Below are positions 33,267-38,798 of a DNA stretch of 45,841 bases, piece by piece. The stretch comes from a virus: IMG/VR virus record IMGVR_UViG_3300034159_000028, positions 1 through 45,841 of that record; one strand, written 5' to 3'. Under the pieces are notes generated by a model. That model ran no database searches. It was not told where the DNA came from and was given only the letters and a program-made list of their open reading frames with translations. Positions within the stretch are counted from its first letter, which is position 1; the number at the start of each line of letters is the position of its first letter. Position numbers and translations under genes: made by a program.

Positions 33267-33362
33267 ATGGAGTATTTCGTAGAACCCTGGGTATAGTGGG
33301 TTGTCGGCGCGCTGGTCTTGATCTGGCTGATCGCGGAGTTCGGTGAAGGAGGTACGCCATGA
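33267..33362 (+). pseudogene. Small membrane protein gene interrupted by an in-frame TAG
   Basis: ATG 33267 follows GGAGGCTCAA directly. The frame gives MEYFVEPWV, then TAG (33294-33296), then WVVGALVLIWLIAEFGEGGTP and a TGA at 33360-33362. The segment after the amber codon is a plausible membrane helix, and the final TGA overlaps the ATG of the next gene. So the full frame looks like a real gene either broken or read through. TAG is used as a normal stop elsewhere (for example 1798-1800), arguing against genome-wide recoding. Confidence 0.6.
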
Positions 33363-33463
33363 GCTACCTCGAACACGTGGCGCGGTGTGGGCGGGCAGGG
33401 GCGCGGCCTCTGGGCTACGTCCGGTGGTTGCGGCTGAGGGACTTCCTCGCGCAAGGGCGGTGA
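33359..33463 (+). CDS. Small basic protein (34 aa)
   Basis: ATG 33359 is preceded by a strong GAAGGAGG and overlaps the preceding TGA. The 34-residue product (SYLEHVARCGRAGARPLGY, RLRDFLAQGR) is Arg-rich. It is too short to place in a family, but the ribosome-binding site is among the best in the region. Confidence 0.5.
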   Translation: MSYLEHVARCGRAGARPLGYVRWLRLRDFLAQGR

Positions 33464-33531
33464 CGTGAACGGCGGGCTGGATTACGTCTAGCTCCGCCTT
33501 CCCGCGTCTGTCTCTATCTTCCACCTAACTG

Positions 33532-33666
33532 GCCGCTATCACTCATGGGGGGTTATGGGTAAAAAGGGTGTGTAGTAAGGTTAGTTATTTTTTTATATTT
33601 TTTTTCTTTTTAAACCCTTAAACTAACCTTCCCATTTTCCCCGAACCGGGGTTGAGTGATAGCGGC
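33532..33666. other. Nested inverted repeat around a T-rich core, candidate replication origin
   Basis: Outer arms GCCGCTATCACTCA (33532-33545) and its exact complement (33653-33666). Inner arms AAGGTTAGTTA (33577-33587) and TAAACTAACCTT (33619-33630). Both pairs share nearly the same centre, about 33600. Between them lies an extremely T-rich stretch (about 33588-33612) in an otherwise GC-rich genome. Symmetry plus easily melted DNA suggests an origin; a regulatory structure is the alternative. Confidence 0.6.
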
Positions 33667-33739
33667 TAGCTAGGAGATAGAAGACGGATGATGGCGGGGG
33701 ATGGTGGGTGAAGACCGTGGAAATAGATTGAAAGACTGT

Positions 33740-33767
33740 GGAACTTTGAGGTAAGTCCTCGGTCTAA
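33740..33767 (+). promoter_or_regulatory. RpoE-type promoter of the HTH gene
   Basis: GGAACTT (33740-33746), 15 bases, GTCTAA (33762-33767). The spacer contains a GAGG...CCTC hairpin, and GGCCGGATTGGCC follows the -10. It drives the cluster from 33816. Confidence 0.85.
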
Positions 33768-33815
33768 TGGTGTGTGGCCGGATTGGCCGGCTGCGATGAT
33801 TTAAGGAGAGAGCTT

Positions 33816-34202
33816 ATGGGGAAAGTGTTGAATCCAGCGCAGGTTGCGCAGATTTTTAAGCTTCGAGAGGAGCTGGATGATTGGGGTGATCCGAAGTATA
33901 GTGGAGCGTACATCGCGGAGCAGCTGGGTGTGTCGGAAGCGACCGTCTGGCGGGTGTTGAAGAAGCGCGCTGCATATACGGTGAAGAAGGGAGGGAAACA
34001 AGCAGCGGAAGATGCGCGGTGGAATGCGCTTAATACGGAGGCCTTCGGGACGGGGGCGGATGCTGCGGAGCTTGCGCGGAAGGCCGCGGAGAGTGAAGCG
34101 CGGATGCTAGCGCTTATGAACGGCGCCCCCAAGGCCGGGCTGATGGAAGTTCCTCCTGAGATCGCGGCGAGGGCGAGGGAGTTGCTGGGAGAGCGGGAAT
34201 GA
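33816..34202 (+). CDS. Helix-turn-helix DNA-binding protein
   Basis: A 128-residue protein; ATG 33816 follows AAGGAGAG. Residues about 10-45 read NPAQVAQIFKLREELDDWG, then YSGAYIAEQLGVSEATVWRVLKKRAAY, a resolvase- or transposase-type helix-turn-helix. The remainder is helical, Ala/Glu-rich, with EIAARARELLGERE at the end. It is the only clear regulator-like protein in the plus arm and a candidate ligand for the repeated palindromes or the operator at 32526-32539. That link is untested inference. Confidence 0.75.
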   Translation: MGKVLNPAQVAQIFKLREELDDWGDPKYSGAYIAEQLGVSEATVWRVLKKRAAYTVKKGGKQAAEDARWNALNTEAFGTGADAAELARKAAESEARMLALMNGAPKAGLMEVPPEIAARARELLGERE

Positions 34203-34528
34203 GCGGCGGGATGGAAGGGGTAGTCCCCACGCAACTCTCCGCGGTGGTGACCAAGCACGGACGAGACATGGTTGCGCTGGTCTATGGCGCAGGGATGGCC
34301 GGGGAAGCGACGAAGGTGCTTGGCGTGGAGGTGCGAAGCGCGAAGACGTTCAAGGCACTCACAGTGCTTACGGAGGCGTACAATCAAATCTCCACCAGCT
34401 ACGCGGCCCAGCGCGGGTGGACGGAGGAGATGCTGCTCGCGTGTGAGCGGGATGTGGAGCTAGCGTTTGCTGGCGCAGTGGTCGGGGAAGCTCCGCTGCC
34501 GAAGATTATCTTAACTGGAGAAGCGTGA
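34199..34528 (+). CDS. Hypothetical early protein (109 aa)
   Basis: ATG 34199 overlaps the preceding TGA. The 109-residue protein is largely helical (GRDMVALVYGAGMAGEATKVLG, AKTFKALTVLTEAYNQISTSYAAQ) with a C-terminal ELAFAGAVVGEAPLPKIILTG. No motif is recognised. It is coupled to the HTH gene, so it may share its function. Confidence 0.65.
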   Translation: MSGGMEGVVPTQLSAVVTKHGRDMVALVYGAGMAGEATKVLGVEVRSAKTFKALTVLTEAYNQISTSYAAQRGWTEEMLLACERDVELAFAGAVVGEAPLPKIILTGEA

Positions 34529-34761
34529 TGGATGAAACGACGAAGTTAAAGTTACAGGCGAGCGCAGCCGCACTGGTAGAGTTGCTTGAAGACCTGTTCG
34601 GAGAGCCTTGCCCGTTCACCTTGAGCGTTTACGTGGACGAGCATCTCCACGTGCTGGGGAATATGGAGATTGGAGAATCCTTCCGAATGCTCGAAGATGC
34701 GGTGAGGCTGCAGAACGCTACCATCGCGCTCGCGGTTCCAGCTCCTACAACCCTCCAATAA
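34528..34761 (+). CDS. Hypothetical early protein (77 aa)
   Basis: ATG 34528 overlaps the preceding TGA and follows GGAG. The 77-residue protein is acidic (LVELLEDLFGEPCPFTLSVYVDEH, MEIGESFRMLEDAVRL). No family is recognised. Confidence 0.6.
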   Translation: MDETTKLKLQASAAALVELLEDLFGEPCPFTLSVYVDEHLHVLGNMEIGESFRMLEDAVRLQNATIALAVPAPTTLQ

Positions 34762-34768
34762 TCCCTGC

Positions 34769-34796
34769 GGAACTTTTCGGCGCAGATTTTGTCTAA
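34769..34796 (+). promoter_or_regulatory. RpoE-type promoter before the 34852 gene
   Basis: GGAACTT (34769-34775), 15 bases, GTCTAA (34791-34796). A palindrome copy begins at the -10, at the same distance as in the promoter at 41566-41593, so these are two copies of one promoter-operator cassette. Confidence 0.88.
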
Positions 34797-34830
34797 TACG
34801 TGCGGATTATCCGACAATAATGCGCGCATT
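34795..34830. repeat. Intergenic palindrome, copy 6 (at promoter start site)
   Basis: Arm GTGCGGATTAT, spacer CCGACA, arm ATAATGCGCGC. The predicted transcription start falls in its left arm, so it could act as an operator or as a 5' hairpin of the transcript. Confidence 0.75.
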
Positions 34831-34851
34831 CAATCAACCAAGGCTCAAATC

Positions 34852-35022
34852 ATGAACAAAGAAAAAAATCCTTCCGCTAACGGCGCGTGTAACTGGGAGA
34901 ATCGCGTCCCAGCTCCGTGGAGTAAAGCTCCACAACCAAGCGTCCGTCCAAGCGCGCCTACGGGACTGCGTTACCACCAAGCCAAGCTGCGGGAAGCTGG
35001 CGTGCAAGCGAAGGCGGTGTGA
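34852..35022 (+). CDS. Small hypothetical protein (56 aa)
   Basis: ATG 34852 with the leader AGGCTCAAATC. The 56-residue product is Pro- and Lys-rich and probably disordered (NKEKNPSANGACNWENRV, APQPSVRPSAPTG), with a final helix (YHQAKLREAGVQAK). It is the first gene after the promoter cassette at 34769. Confidence 0.55.
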   Translation: MNKEKNPSANGACNWENRVPAPWSKAPQPSVRPSAPTGLRYHQAKLREAGVQAKAV

Positions 35023-35023
35023 G

Positions 35024-35227
35024 ATGCGAGAATCTAACGCTACCTTAGCGCAAGCTGCCTGGCGTATGAAGCCTACAGCTGCTGATACTTGGCTGCTTTA
35101 CGGGATTTCTTTCGGGGCACTAGCCGTGCTGGAGCGCTATCTAGGCAAGGGGGATTTTCTCCTTGACGCGGACGCAACGCAGCAGTTCACTTTCCTTCTT
35201 CTTGTTCTGGAAGCAGAAGCATCATGA
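35024..35227 (+). CDS. Small hypothetical protein (67 aa)
   Basis: A 67-residue protein starting just after the preceding stop. It has a hydrophobic centre (WLLYGISFGALAVLERYL) and C-terminal segment (FTFLLLVLEAEAS), so it may be membrane-associated. It is coupled to the DenV-like gene by an overlap of four bases. Confidence 0.55.
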   Translation: MRESNATLAQAAWRMKPTAADTWLLYGISFGALAVLERYLGKGDFLLDADATQQFTFLLLVLEAEAS

Positions 35228-35592
35228 CCCGCATCAACTGCGTTCCTCCTTCCGAACTCTCCGACGCGCACCTGGGGGCGGAGTACCGGGAACTCCCGCG
35301 AGTGTTTGCGCTGGCGGAAGCAGCGTGGCTGCGTGGGGAGGCTACAGACAAGTACCCCAGCGAGTACGTCCTCGGCCCGGGTCATGTGAAGTTCTTCTAC
35401 ACGCGTCTGTGGTATCTGTATCAGCGATTCCACCAAATCGTGCTCGAGTGCCAACGGCGCGGGAGAAAAACAACGTTCACCCAAGCTCCTGCCACGGGTC
35501 TTCCTGATAGGTACTATCAGAACTGGACTCCTACTCCCGAAGCTCTCGCGCTGAATCGTCAGCGCATCACGGAGCGTTCACCGAAGCAATAG
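35224..35592 (+). CDS. denV: Pyrimidine dimer DNA glycosylase (T4 endonuclease V-like)
   Basis: A 122-residue protein closely following the T4 DenV pattern: TRINCVPPSELSDAHL at the start, then GAEYRELPRVF, YVLGPGHVKFFYTRLWYL and ECQRRGRKTTF. T2, the catalytic amine after methionine removal, and E23, the catalytic glutamate, are present, as are R22 and R26. It should cut DNA at UV-induced pyrimidine dimers. Together with the uracil glycosylase on the polymerase, the phage carries two base-repair activities. The C-terminus is a little shorter than T4's. Confidence 0.88.
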   Translation: MTRINCVPPSELSDAHLGAEYRELPRVFALAEAAWLRGEATDKYPSEYVLGPGHVKFFYTRLWYLYQRFHQIVLECQRRGRKTTFTQAPATGLPDRYYQNWTPTPEALALNRQRITERSPKQ

Positions 35593-35602
35593 CGCCCTTG
35601 TC

Positions 35603-35623
35603 GAAGGGAGTGACAGTCCCTTC
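35603..35623 (+). promoter_or_regulatory. Leader hairpin with GTGACAG loop, copy 2
   Basis: Perfect stem GAAGGGA/TCCCTTC with loop GTGACAG, in the gap before the gene at 35660. The loop is identical to that at 33220-33226 although the stem sequence differs. A second stem (GCAG...CTGTGC) and the variant leader GAGGTTCAAC follow. Confidence 0.65.
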
Positions 35624-35659
35624 CGCAGCTGGCACTGTGCGAGTAACTGAGGTTCAACT

Positions 35660-35992
35660 ATGAAAAAACTCAACGAAGTCCCGTTCGTCTCCAAGCTCCG
35701 GTACGCTCCCCGCGAACCGCTGGATTGTTTTCAGGGCAGTTACGCCAACGGGCAGACTGTGCTGCTCCTGCGCGATGCGATCACTGGAGAGCCTGCGTGC
35801 AAGGCCACGGTGGCGGTGGAGCCCTGGCAGAAGATCCCAGCGGACTGTGTCGTGATCAAGAACTGGAGCGAGAATGAAGGCGTGGAAGAGACTCTGCTTG
35901 CTGCCGGGATCATCGAACCGCTGAACTACCCGCGCAGCATTCCTTGCGGCCACGTGACAGCCAACGTCTACCGCCTCAAGGAGCAAGTATGA
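35660..35992 (+). CDS. Conserved-looking phage protein (110 aa)
   Basis: A 110-residue protein (NEVPFVSKLRYAPREPLDCFQGSYANGQTVLL, EPACKATVAVEPWQKIPADCVVIKNWSENEGVEETLLAAGII). DUF-type proteins of this look recur in phage early regions, with no known function. It has the structured leader with a GTGACAG hairpin. Confidence 0.65.
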   Translation: MKKLNEVPFVSKLRYAPREPLDCFQGSYANGQTVLLLRDAITGEPACKATVAVEPWQKIPADCVVIKNWSENEGVEETLLAAGIIEPLNYPRSIPCGHVTANVYRLKEQV

Positions 35993-36150
35993 CCACTCCC
36001 TACACCACGAGCACCGGCGTCCAGATCGGGTTGCTCTACACTCCACCAGCTCCGCTGATCCAGGGAGACATGCTGCGGCTGCAGTCAGCCCTGCTGGCCA
36101 AGCGCTACTCGACTCCCTTGTGGCTGCGACTGATCTGGAGGTGGCTGTGA
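35989..36150 (+). CDS. Small hypothetical protein (53 aa)
   Basis: ATG 35989 overlaps the preceding TGA. The 53-residue protein (TTSTGVQIGLLYTPPAPLIQGDM, YSTPLWLRLIWRWL) has a hydrophobic, Trp-rich C-terminus that may associate with the membrane. Its stop overlaps the next start. Confidence 0.55.
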   Translation: MTTPYTTSTGVQIGLLYTPPAPLIQGDMLRLQSALLAKRYSTPLWLRLIWRWL

Positions 36151-36395
36151 TGCTAACCCGAATCCACGGAATACCCTGCGAGGTGGAACTCCTCCACGTC
36201 AGCGGTCAGGCTCGTCCCGCGATCACCCAGGCAGAGCCCGACTACTGCGCCGAGGAGGAACACTTGGAGGTCTCCTTCGCCATCCTCGACCGCCGGGGGA
36301 GACCGGCCGACTGGCTGGAGGAGAAGTTGTCCCCGGCAGAGCGGAAGCGCATCGTGCGGGAGTTGCTGGCGGAAGACGAAAGGAGCAGAGCGTGA
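36150..36395 (+). CDS. Small hypothetical protein (81 aa)
   Basis: ATG 36150 overlaps the preceding TGA, with GGAGGTGG upstream. The 81-residue protein has a strand N-terminal half (TRIHGIPCEVELLHVSG) and an acidic helical C-terminus (ERKRIVRELLAEDERSRA). This resembles small phage proteins of unknown function. Confidence 0.6.
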   Translation: MLTRIHGIPCEVELLHVSGQARPAITQAEPDYCAEEEHLEVSFAILDRRGRPADWLEEKLSPAERKRIVRELLAEDERSRA

Positions 36396-36646
36396 GTACT
36401 CCTAGCGTTCTGTGGGGGTTTTTCCACACTACTTGCATATACGAGTCAGCTGCTGCTCTTATAAGCTTGCATTTAACGAAAGCTACCGCATGGCGCGCTA
36501 TGCACAAAGCTCAATGGGAGGCTTGGGTTGCATTGCAACAACGCCAAGGTACTCCACGAAACTGGCGAGTTGGCTCTCGCGAACGTGGCCGTAAAGCTTA
36601 CGTCTACGAAAGATCTTTTATTAACTCAGTCGAGGTACTGCCATGA
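36392..36646 (+). CDS. Hypothetical protein (84 aa), atypical composition
   Basis: GTG 36392 overlaps the preceding stop. The 84-residue protein has a hydrophobic N-terminal segment (VLWGFFHTTCIYESAAALISL) and a basic C-terminal part (RNWRVGSRERGRKAYVYERS). Codon use is visibly more AT-rich than the neighbours, suggesting a recent arrival. No family is recognised. Confidence 0.55.
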   Translation: MSTPSVLWGFFHTTCIYESAAALISLHLTKATAWRAMHKAQWEAWVALQQRQGTPRNWRVGSRERGRKAYVYERSFINSVEVLP

Positions 36647-37104
36647 CCCAAGAATCCTGGATCGCTGAATTCTACCCCACTCCTGCGTGGAAGGTCGACA
36701 AGCCTGACGCGCTCGCGCACTCTCTCCGCAAGTGGCGAGGGTTGACGAAGGAGTCCTACGCGAAGCACTTCCCTTGCGCGCCGAAGAATCCTCCAATCCC
36801 CGTCGACAACAGCACGTGTGCGCTGTGTAAGCAACATTTCGACACCAGGCAGGAAGAGCTTAAAGTCGTAGTATTGTGCACTGCTTGCCCGCTCTCCCAG
36901 TCGCGCTACGGCACTCCTTGCGACTCCCGCATGCCGCATGAGCACACTTCCCCTTGGTCCGAGTGGAAGTCCCGGCAGAACCCGCTCCCTATGATCGCCG
37001 CGTTGGAGAAGGCAGTCCGCTTCGTCGAGGCTTCGCGCGTAATTGCCGTAGCATCGAAAATAATTACAAATCCTGCGGAACTAAATCCCAGAGAACCCGT
37101 CTAA
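36643..37104 (+). CDS. Cysteine-rich hypothetical protein (153 aa)
   Basis: A 153-residue protein. STCALCKQHF and VLCTACPLSQSRYGTPC give a zinc-finger-like set of cysteines (about residues 59-92). A WSEWKSRQNPLPMIAALEKAVRF segment follows. The 3' end overlaps the ECF-type promoter at 37077-37104, so the stop codon and -10 element share sequence. Confidence 0.65.
   Translation: MTQESWIAEFYPTPAWKVDKPDALAHSLRKWRGLTKESYAKHFPCAPKNPPIPVDNSTCALCKQHFDTRQEELKVVVLCTACPLSQSRYGTPCDSRMPHEHTSPWSEWKSRQNPLPMIAALEKAVRFVEASRVIAVASKIITNPAELNPREPV
37077..37104 (+). promoter_or_regulatory. RpoE-type promoter before the 37134 gene
   Basis: GGAACTA (37077-37083), 15 bases, GTCTAA (37099-37104). The promoter lies inside the end of the upstream gene. 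No palindrome follows; the leader is short, with AGGCTCAACC before ATG 37134. Confidence 0.82.
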
Positions 37105-37133
37105 TCATTTCACCAAACGAAAGGCTCAACCGC

Positions 37134-37361
37134 ATGTTAGACTCAACAAAATCCGCGCTGATTCCCCTCTTCGCGCAGCTCGGGGGGATCGCAGCGAAGC
37201 TCGCGGAACTCAAGGAAATTGAACGCACTGCCTGGGAGGACGGACGGGAAGAATCCTCTGAAACCTGGGAATCCTTGGAAGAACTGGAAGAACTGCTTAT
37301 CTCCCTGGCCGACTGGTTCAGCGACAGCGAGCCCGAAGACGAAGACTCTCACGGACTGTGA
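37134..37361 (+). CDS. Small acidic protein (75 aa)
   Basis: A 75-residue very acidic helical protein (SALIPLFAQLGGIAAKLAELKEIERTAWEDG, SEPEDEDSHGL). The acidic C-terminus and small size recall DNA-mimic or host-inhibitor proteins, but no specific match is recognised. It has its own promoter and GGCTCAA leader. Confidence 0.6.
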   Translation: MLDSTKSALIPLFAQLGGIAAKLAELKEIERTAWEDGREESSETWESLEELEELLISLADWFSDSEPEDEDSHGL

Positions 37362-37372
37362 ACCTACCGCAA

Positions 37373-37391
37373 GAGGGAGCGTGTCCCCCTC
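37373..37391 (+). promoter_or_regulatory. Leader hairpin before the 37464 gene
   Basis: Stem GAGGGAG/CCCCCTC (one mismatch) with loop CGTGT in the 102-base gap 37362-37463. It is one of a group of purine-rich leader hairpins in the plus arm. The remaining gap sequence contains CATAAT at about 37420 but no convincing -35 element. Confidence 0.5.
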
Positions 37392-37463
37392 CTCCAGTGG
37401 GCTCAACCCCTACTTGGGCATAATCACGCAGTGGCCCGCTGCATACAACCTGGAGTATTTGAG

Positions 37464-38111
37464 ATGACTGAAGAAACACAAGCAACCCCCGCGAAGAGCA
37501 AGACGGAGTACGCTGAGGTGACCCTGACTGATGGCCGCAAGGCAACCTTTGCGGGCAAGCGCAAGGTGAACAAGGAAACGGTGATTGACGAGTCGAAGAT
37601 CGTGGTCGAAGGCGACGTGATGCAGATCAGTGCTGGCGCCATCTCCCTCCGCATGGACTTCCGCAACGGCGAGACCCGCCTGATCTCCCTGCCTCTCGCA
37701 CTCCTGGCCCGTTTCGCTGGCCACGGCGCAGAGCAGAAGTTCGGCGACGAGCTGGCTACCACCGCGGACAAGCCCCTGAGCGAAGACGACATGGTCCTGG
37801 CAATCGACGATCTGAGCGCTTTGATCCAGTCCGGCAAGTGGGGCGCAGGCCGCGCAACTGGCGGCGGTGGCGTCTCCGGTGCGAGCGTGGTGGTCCAAGC
37901 CATCGTGGAAGCAACCGGCAAGGACCTGGCTACCGTCAAGGCCTTCCTGCAGAAGAAACTCGACGCAGACCCTGGCCTCACTCGCCGTGCGCTGTACGAT
38001 TCCTTCCGCGTGGCAGGCACCAAAACAGGCGTGATTATTAAAAGGTTGGAAGAAGCCAAGCTGGCCAAGGTGGCCAAGGTCGACGCCGACGCAGAACTGG
38101 CGAATATCTAA
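37464..38111 (+). CDS. Conserved early phage protein, unknown function (215 aa)
   Basis: A 215-residue protein. The N-terminal half is strand-rich (TEYAEVTLTDGRKATFAGKRKVN, GAISLRMDFRNGETRLISLPLALLARFAGHG). A glycine-rich hinge (RATGGGGVSGAS) follows, then a helical C-terminal domain (DLATVKAFLQKKL, ALYDSFRVAGTKTGVIIKRLEEAKLAKV) that looks like a winged or helical DNA-binding unit. Codon use is strong and regular, suggesting high expression. Function unknown. Confidence 0.7.
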   Translation: MTEETQATPAKSKTEYAEVTLTDGRKATFAGKRKVNKETVIDESKIVVEGDVMQISAGAISLRMDFRNGETRLISLPLALLARFAGHGAEQKFGDELATTADKPLSEDDMVLAIDDLSALIQSGKWGAGRATGGGGVSGASVVVQAIVEATGKDLATVKAFLQKKLDADPGLTRRALYDSFRVAGTKTGVIIKRLEEAKLAKVAKVDADAELANI

Positions 38112-38289
38112 CCAACTGCGTTAACTCTGTGAAGGGGGCTGGCCTGTAAACAGCCCCCTTTGCAGAGGGAACACATTTCCCTTTACTGGTGCGACTGATT
38201 GAGCCTCGTTGCACCAGGGCTGGACGGGTGGAGGTACTTAACAGGCTTCCACCCCACAGTTTCCTCAAGAGGCTCTCGAGGCTCAAACT
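38112..38289 (+). ncRNA. Structured leader with anti-ribosome-binding-site loop
   Basis: Four hairpins in 178 bases. First: AAGGGGGCTG/CAGCCCCCTT (38132-38160), terminator-like. Second: AGGGAA/TTCCCT (38166-38182). Third: CTGGTGCGAC/GTTGCACCAG (38186-38217). Fourth: a 9-bp GGGTGGAGG stem (38226-38254). The loop of the third hairpin contains TTGAGCCTCG (38199-38208), exactly complementary over 10 bases to the leader CGAGGCTCAA at 38277-38286 before the next gene and over 8-9 bases to similar leaders elsewhere. It could be a cis switch, a trans-acting RNA, or both. Confidence 0.6.
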
Positions 38290-38439
38290 ATGAAACGAAT
38301 CAGTAGGTTCCTGCGAGCACTTGGAGTAGACGTAGTTCTCCCCGTAGTGCTGTTAATGGCAGCTCCCCTCATCGTGCTGTTCTACTGCTTGCTCACTGTA
38401 GCATACGCAGTCGGCACGGCCTGGAAGGAGTCCAAATGA
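38290..38439 (+). CDS. Small membrane protein (49 aa)
   Basis: ATG 38290 follows CGAGGCTCAAACT. The 49-residue protein has a single clear membrane helix (VVLPVVLLMAAPLIVLFYCLL, about residues 15-35) with a basic N-terminus (MKRISRFLRALG). Its stop overlaps the next start. Its translation is a candidate target of the structured leader upstream. Confidence 0.65.
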   Translation: MKRISRFLRALGVDVVLPVVLLMAAPLIVLFYCLLTVAYAVGTAWKESK

Positions 38440-38663
38440 CTACCGAAGCACACGCAGCATTCATGGGCGCTGAATCCATCGGCAAGCACTTCGGCCAGCA
38501 TATCCAGCCGCTGCCATTCGCCAAGTATGCGCCGGACCCGGGAGTCAAAACATACCCCAATGGCGCACCCATGTACAGCACTACCACCTTCAAAGACAAC
38601 GGTGAGCCCATCATGCTTGATCCACAAGGCAAGCGCAGTGTCTTTTGCGACATTGCCGATTGA
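38436..38663 (+). CDS. Hypothetical protein (75 aa)
   Basis: ATG 38436 overlaps the membrane-protein stop. The 75-residue protein (TEAHAAFMGAESIGKHFGQHIQPLPFAKYAP, YSTTTFKDNGEPIMLDPQGKRSVFCDIAD) is soluble-looking with a strand-rich C-terminus. No family is recognised. A 135-base gap follows (38664-38798) in which I see no gene; GTTCTAA near 38748 lacks a -35 element. Confidence 0.6.
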   Translation: MTTEAHAAFMGAESIGKHFGQHIQPLPFAKYAPDPGVKTYPNGAPMYSTTTFKDNGEPIMLDPQGKRSVFCDIAD

Positions 38664-38798
38664 CGACTACGGGGAGCATGGCGCAAGCGGGCGGCGTGAG
38701 GACGCAGGCCACTTTAAGCGAATCGATCCTCCGGGATAACCGACTAGTTCTAACGCGAACGCAACCCTCCCCACCTTTAACCCAAACGAAAGAGCAGC

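Larger units (their letters stand above)
33464..33815. other. Non-coding region with nested inverted repeat and promoter
   Basis: This 352-base gap has no convincing gene. It contains the nested inverted repeat at 33532-33666, a T-rich core, and an ECF-type promoter (33740-33767). Two near-identical AAGACCGTGGAA / AAGACTGTGGAA repeats (about 33712 and 33731) lie upstream of and overlapping the -35 element. Confidence 0.7.

Noticed and set aside
38740-38756. GTTCTAA before RtcB, similar to the -10 of the RpoE-type promoters
   Set aside because: No GGAAC element lies 15-16 bases upstream, so I do not list it as a promoter.
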